From assembly GCA_017577925.1 (NCBI GenBank), contig PKQU01000035.1, forward strand, positions 1-12,713: a DNA stretch of 12,713 bases. The letters are read 5' to 3'. This DNA comes from Bacillota bacterium. GTDB taxonomy: Bacteria; Bacillota; Bacilli; Calditerricolales; Calditerricolaceae. This document shows, piece by piece, positions 10,570-12,713 of the stretch. The translations under genes and the position numbers were made by a program. The notes beneath the pieces are model-generated. The model made no database searches, was not told the DNA's origin, and saw only the letters and a list, made by a program, of their open reading frames with translations. Positions within the stretch are counted from its first letter, which is position 1. Each line of letters starts with the position of its first letter.

Positions 10570-10597
10570 AAACCCCCGGGATCACACCCGAGGGTTT
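10570..10597 (-). terminator. Terminator of the cold-shock gene
   Basis: Minus strand AAACCCTCGGG (10597-10587) pairs with CCCGGGGGTTT (10580-10570), an 11-bp stem with one T-G pair and a six-base loop. TCATGTTTT follows, a broken T-run. It stands about 50 bases after the csp stop. Confidence 0.85.
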
Positions 10598-10645
10598 CGT
10601 GTCGACGCTCGCGTCTCGATGCTCCAGGTTGACGGACGTGACCGC

Positions 10646-10849
10646 TTACCCATGCAACTTGACGACGTTGGCCGCTTGCGGTCCGCGGGGGCCCTCCACA
10701 ATGTCAAATTGTACGAGTTGCCCTTCTTCCAACGTCCGGAATCCGTCTTCCTGGATGGCGGTGTAGTGCACAAACACATCGCCGCCATCTTCGCGCTCGA
10801 TGAACCCGTAACCCTTCTCCGCGTTAAACCATTTGACTCGACCTTGCAT
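10646..10849 (-). CDS. csp: Cold-shock protein (CspA/CspB family)
   Basis: A 67-residue single OB-fold protein beginning MQGRVKWFNAEKGYGFIER. RNP-1 is KGYGFI (about 13-18) and RNP-2 is VFVHY (about 26-30). Aromatic residues W8, F9, Y15, F17, F27, H29 and Y30 give the nucleic-acid binding face. Family members bind single-stranded RNA and DNA and act as RNA chaperones; many are constitutive. I chose the ATG at 10849 because it matches the family N-terminus, with AGAAGGAAAGGA upstream. A TTG three codons earlier is in frame but unlikely. It has its own promoter and a leader of about 47 bases, much shorter than the long thermosensing leader of E. coli cspA. Which paralogue (B, C or D) cannot be told. 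Confidence 0.95.
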   Translation of the reverse strand: MQGRVKWFNAEKGYGFIEREDGGDVFVHYTAIQEDGFRTLEEGQLVQFDIVEGPRGPQAANVVKLHG

Positions 10850-10902
10850 GAAACACAATCCTTTCCTTCTAAAAATTTACGTGAGGGCGACCCCACAGTC
10901 GT

Positions 10903-10931
10903 AGTGTACCACGCGGCGGAGGAAAAGTCAA
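10903..10931 (-). promoter_or_regulatory. Sigma-A promoter of csp, with UP-element-like A/T tract
   Basis: Minus strand TTGACT (10931-10926), a 17-base spacer and TACACT (10908-10903). Just upstream, AAAAATTTTT (10952-10943) could be an UP element or an intrinsic bend. The start is expected near 10896. This looks like a strong promoter. Confidence 0.8.
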
Positions 10932-10953
10932 CGAAAATCGCCAAAAATTTTTC

Positions 10954-10987
10954 GCAATGCGCACGCCGCACGGCAATGCGCACACCG
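10954..10987 (-). repeat. Direct repeat GCAATGCGCAC-CCG upstream of csp, able to fold as a hairpin
   Basis: GCAATGCGCACGCCG (10954-10968) and GCAATGCGCACACCG (10973-10987) are direct repeats, 14 of 15 bases identical, 19 bases apart. TGCGCA is itself palindromic, so the two copies can pair with each other as RNA around an inner GCC-GTGC-GGC stem. A T-run (10947-10943) follows only 10 bases later, so this could also be a poor terminator for the binding-protein gene. A tandem operator for csp is the other reading. Confidence 0.5.
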
Positions 10988-11023
10988 TATCCCTGCCGCC
11001 AAGCGGGGGGCGCCCCGGTTTTT

Positions 11024-11827
11024 TTATTGTTTCCCGAAATACGCGTTGTAAATCTCGTCGTACCGGCCGTTTTCCTTGATGGCCTTCAGCCCCCGGTTGA
11101 TCTTGTCGAGCAGCTCCCGGTTCCCCTTCTTCACGGCAATGCCGTAGGACTCCTTCGGGAACGACGGGTCCGCGATGGCCTTAAAGTTGGCATTGGGGTT
11201 GTGCTGGATGTAATGGAGCACCACCGCGTTGTCCGCCACCACGGCGTCCACTTCTCCGATCGCCAGCGCCTGCAGGGCGTGCGGCGTCGTTTCGTAGCGC
11301 TTGATGTTCGGGGACGTCTTGCCGAGCAACGCGCTGACGGCCACGTCGCCCGTCGTTCCAGTCTGTACCCCCACGCGAAGGTTCTTCGCCTTCAGGTCGG
11401 CAAACTTCGTCACGTCGGCGTTCTGCGGAACGGCGATCAGCTGCGTGGCCTCGAAATACGGCTCGGAGAAATCCATTGTCTCCTTGCGCTCGTCGGTGAT
11501 CGTGATGGCCGAAATCAGCGCATCGCGCTCGCCGTTCTGCAAGGTGATGAAAATGCCCTCCCACGCCGTGTTGACGAACTGCACGTCGAACCCGGCCACC
11601 TCGGCAATCGCCTTCATGAGGTCGATGTCGAAACCGACGATGTTGTTGTCGGCGTCCACGTACTCAAAGGGTGCATAGGCGGCGTCGGTACCCACCACGA
11701 TGGTCTCCTTGCCGCCGTCACCCGCTTGCCCCGCCTGGCCCACATCGGTCGCCTTCGTCCCGCATCCGGCCGCCACCACCAGCACCGCCAGCGCGAGGCC
11801 CGTTATCCACGTGCGCAACCTGTTCAT
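11024..11827 (-). CDS. Polar amino acid ABC transporter substrate-binding lipoprotein
   Basis: A family-3 solute-binding protein of 267 residues. The signal sequence ends in the lipobox VAAGC with C22, so it is tethered to the outer membrane face and hands its ligand to the permease. After a short linker (23-40) come IVVGTDAAYAPFEYVDADNNIVGFDIDLMKAIAE, ALISAITITDERKETMDFSEPYF and LRVGVQTGTTGD, the two-lobe signatures of the GlnH/HisJ/ArtJ group; NAYFGKQ ends it. The ligand class is polar or basic amino acids; sequence alone does not decide between arginine, glutamine and others. I chose ATG 11827, which has GGGAGGAA upstream and a true signal peptide; an in-frame ATG 39 codons earlier would spoil that. 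It has its own promoter and is separated from the permease gene by a terminator and 385 bases. Confidence 0.93.
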   Translation of the reverse strand: MNRLRTWITGLALAVLVVAAGCGTKATDVGQAGQAGDGGKETIVVGTDAAYAPFEYVDADNNIVGFDIDLMKAIAEVAGFDVQFVNTAWEGIFITLQNGERDALISAITITDERKETMDFSEPYFEATQLIAVPQNADVTKFADLKAKNLRVGVQTGTTGDVAVSALLGKTSPNIKRYETTPHALQALAIGEVDAVVADNAVVLHYIQHNPNANFKAIADPSFPKESYGIAVKKGNRELLDKINRGLKAIKENGRYDEIYNAYFGKQ

Positions 11828-11869
11828 CTTCCGTTCCTCCCTGTCTTTCCGGTTTGTGTCGCGTTCCCC

Positions 11870-11912
11870 GTATCGTTTGGCCCGGCGCCGCATGATCAAA
11901 ACGCAACGATAC
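11870..11912 (-). promoter_or_regulatory. Stem-loop in the binding-protein leader
   Basis: GTATCGTT (minus 11912-11905) and AACGATAC (11877-11870) form a perfect 8-bp stem closing a 27-base loop that contains GGCGCC. It sits in the leader (about 115 bases) between the promoter and the ribosome site. A competing pairing of CGTTT with AAACG inside is possible. No known riboswitch is recognised; it may stabilise the mRNA or serve as an operator in the DNA. Confidence 0.45.
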
Positions 11913-11948
11913 ATTACCACGTTAAACGGACAAACGGAAATCACGTAT

Positions 11949-11971
11949 GAGTATACAGGCCCGAGTATACA
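11949..11971 (+). repeat. Tandem GAGTATACA elements in the binding-protein promoter
   Basis: GAGTATACA occurs at 11949-11957 and again at 11963-11971, 14 bases apart. On the minus strand one overlaps the -10 box and the other lies within the spacer. The first extends to GTATACTCAT on the minus strand, identical over 10 bases to the plus strand at 3487-3496 in the argC promoter. A shared regulator, most simply ArgR/AhrC, is inferred. Confidence 0.5.
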
Positions 11972-11978
11972 AAATCAA
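11950..11978 (-). promoter_or_regulatory. Sigma-A promoter of the binding-protein gene
   Basis: Minus strand TTGATT (11978-11973), exactly 17 bases, then TATACT (11955-11950). The start would be near 11943, with a leader of about 115 bases. The promoter means the binding-protein gene can be expressed separately from the upstream permease gene. Confidence 0.8.
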
Positions 11979-12024
11979 CAGGAATTTTCGACAAATGTCT
12001 CCCCTTTTCGAAACCCTCTTCCCG

Positions 12025-12166
12025 TTATCCCCACCGCTTTCCACATGACGATTCCCGATGCGATCCGTTATGCACAGGGTTGTCCACACAATCCACAAAT
12101 CCGTTTTCCACAACGGTTGTTTCCTTTCCCGGCCACGCCTTCCCTTCTTCCCATCCCTGTGGATAC
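12025..12166 (+). other. Cluster of DnaA-box-like 9-mers
   Basis: Against the consensus TTATCCACA, these sites differ by one base: TTATCCCCA 12025-12033, TTATGCACA 12068-12076, TTGTCCACA 12080-12088, TTTTCCACA 12104-12112 and, on the minus strand, GTATCCACA 12166-12158. Two differ by two bases: CTTTCCACA 12037-12045 and CAATCCACA 12089-12097. Seven sites in 142 bases, six on one strand, is far above chance in such GC-rich DNA. No dnaA, dnaN or rpmH lies in the window, so this is not the usual origin. DnaA-box clusters outside oriC are known in B. subtilis, where they bind DnaA and time initiation. It lies between a terminator and the binding-protein promoter, so it may also let DnaA influence that promoter. 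The remainder of the 385-base gap holds the promoter and leader noted separately; no gene was seen. Confidence 0.65.
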
Positions 12167-12192
12167 AAAAAAACGCGGGGCGATCTCCCGCG
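12167..12192 (-). terminator. Terminator of the permease gene
   Basis: Minus strand CGCGGG (12192-12187), a seven-base loop and CCCGCG (12079+ region: 12179-12174), followed by seven Ts (12173-12167). It begins 20 bases after the permease stop codon. Confidence 0.9.
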
Positions 12193-12212
12193 CTGTTCAC
12201 AACCGCTTACGC

Positions 12213-12713
12213 TTATCGGGTCGAATCGCGCGCCTCCAGCTTCGACACCAGCCGCGCCAGGAGCAACGTAACCACGAGGTACAACACCGCCGCCGTCAGG
12301 TACGGCTCCCATGCCCGCGAGGTGGCGCCCATCACCGTCTTCGATGCATACATCAGCTCCGGGAAGGAGATGACCATGAGCAGCGAGGAATCCTTGAGCA
12401 GCATGATGGCCTCGTTGCCGAGGGGCGGCAGCATGCGCCTGAAGGCCTGCGGCAGGATGACGTAGCGCATCGCCTGGCTGTAGCGCATGCCCAGCGACCG
12501 GGCCGCCTCCATCTGGCCGCGGTCGATGGACTGAATGCCGGCGCGAAAGATCTCGGCGATGTACGCGGCGCTGTTCAGGCTGAGGGCGGTGATGCCCGAC
12601 ACCCACACGCCGAGGGACTGGCCAAACAGCGTGGGGATGAGGGCGAAATGGATGATGAAGATCTGCACCAGGAGCGGCGTGCCGCGGAAAAAGTTGATGT
12701 AGGTGACAATCGG
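12213..12713 (-). CDS. Polar amino acid ABC transporter permease, C-terminal part (cut by window edge)
   Basis: The last 166 codons of a HisM/GlnP-type inner-membrane permease. The visible start PIVTYINFFRGTPLLVQIFIIHF is the family block before the later membrane helices. The EAA loop, which docks on the ATPase, appears as EIFRAGIQSIDRGQMEAARSLG, followed by LPQAFRRMLPPLGNEAIMLLKDSSL. Two further hydrophobic segments close the protein (…LMVISFPELMY… and …LTAAVLYLVVTLLLARLV). The true start and any upstream ATPase gene lie beyond the window. The gene is the first of the two transporter genes seen, but a terminator and 385 bases separate it from the binding-protein gene, so the two are not one simple transcript. 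A functional pairing is likely from family and distance. Confidence 0.94.
   Translation of the reverse strand, partial: PIVTYINFFRGTPLLVQIFIIHFALIPTLFGQSLGVWVSGITALSLNSAAYIAEIFRAGIQSIDRGQMEAARSLGMRYSQAMRYVILPQAFRRMLPPLGNEAIMLLKDSSLLMVISFPELMYASKTVMGATSRAWEPYLTAAVLYLVVTLLLARLVSKLEARDSTR

Noticed and set aside
11002..11025. Plus-strand terminator-like CGGGG-GGCG-CCCCG followed by seven Ts, at the binding-protein gene end
   Set aside because: It points the wrong way for the minus-strand gene and no plus-strand gene ends there. It may stop antisense transcription, but nothing else supports it. The T-run is simply the complement of the A-run around the stop codon.
11828..11944. N-terminal extension of the binding protein from an ATG at 11944
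   Set aside because: It would place 39 basic, non-conserved residues before a clear lipoprotein signal peptide, and the good ribosome site fits the ATG at 11827. The extension also runs across the predicted leader.
10145..11950. Plus-strand open frame of 601 codons covering hpf, csp and the binding-protein gene
   Set aside because: It spans three minus-strand genes, their promoters and terminators; not a plausible protein.
12025..12166. Reading the DnaA-box cluster as the chromosome origin
   Set aside because: No dnaA, dnaN, rpmH or long AT-rich unwinding element is visible, and the neighbours are transporter genes, so an oriC call is not supported from this window.

Overview
The window reads as a chromosomal segment of a GC-rich, probably thermophilic member of the Bacilli (Bacillota). 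The grounds are the gene order, strong GGAGG-type ribosome binding sites, short AT-rich sigma-A promoters in otherwise GC-rich DNA, lipoprotein-anchored secretory proteins and a long-form HPF. No phage, transposon, CRISPR, tRNA or rRNA sequence was seen. All genes that I accept lie on the minus strand, so transcription runs from high to low coordinates. The long plus-strand open frames are GC-driven shadows.

Layout in transcription order. (1) 12713-12213: the 3' part of a polar amino acid ABC permease, ended by a clear terminator. (2) 12166-11828: a 385-bp gene-free stretch (counting the terminator) with a dense cluster of DnaA-box-like 9-mers, then a good sigma-A promoter whose core carries two GAGTATACA repeats, then a leader with an 8-bp stem. 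(3) 11827-11024: the solute-binding lipoprotein of the same type of transporter. (4) 10849-10646: a cold-shock protein with its own promoter and terminator. (5) 10416-9862: hpf with a sigma-H-like promoter and a terminator. (6) 9693-3655: secA, prfB (with its programmed frameshift), a YitT/YvjA-family membrane protein, a transketolase C-terminal-like protein and a cytochrome c-551 lipoprotein, closed by a strong terminator. (7) 3418-1: the arginine operon argC-argJ-argB-argD (argD cut by the window edge), with a textbook promoter, an ARG-box-like palindrome and a cre-like site.

The block hpf-secA-prfB-yvjA-cccB matches the order I recall from Bacillus subtilis (yvyD-secA-prfB-yvjA-cccB). The transketolase-like gene is an insertion into this conserved series, and its protein lacks the catalytic glutamate motif. 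The arg genes form the N-acetylated cyclic ornithine pathway. ArgJ recycles the acetyl group, ArgB and ArgC make N-acetylglutamate semialdehyde, and ArgD aminates it. The amino acid transporter shares an exact 10-bp promoter element with argC, which hints at common arginine-responsive control.

The most unusual items are the DnaA-box cluster away from any dnaA gene, the catalytically degenerate transketolase-like protein, the shared GTATACTCAT element, and two mutually exclusive hairpins at the secA/prfB junction. I found no clearly new multi-gene system; most of the window is conserved housekeeping sequence.
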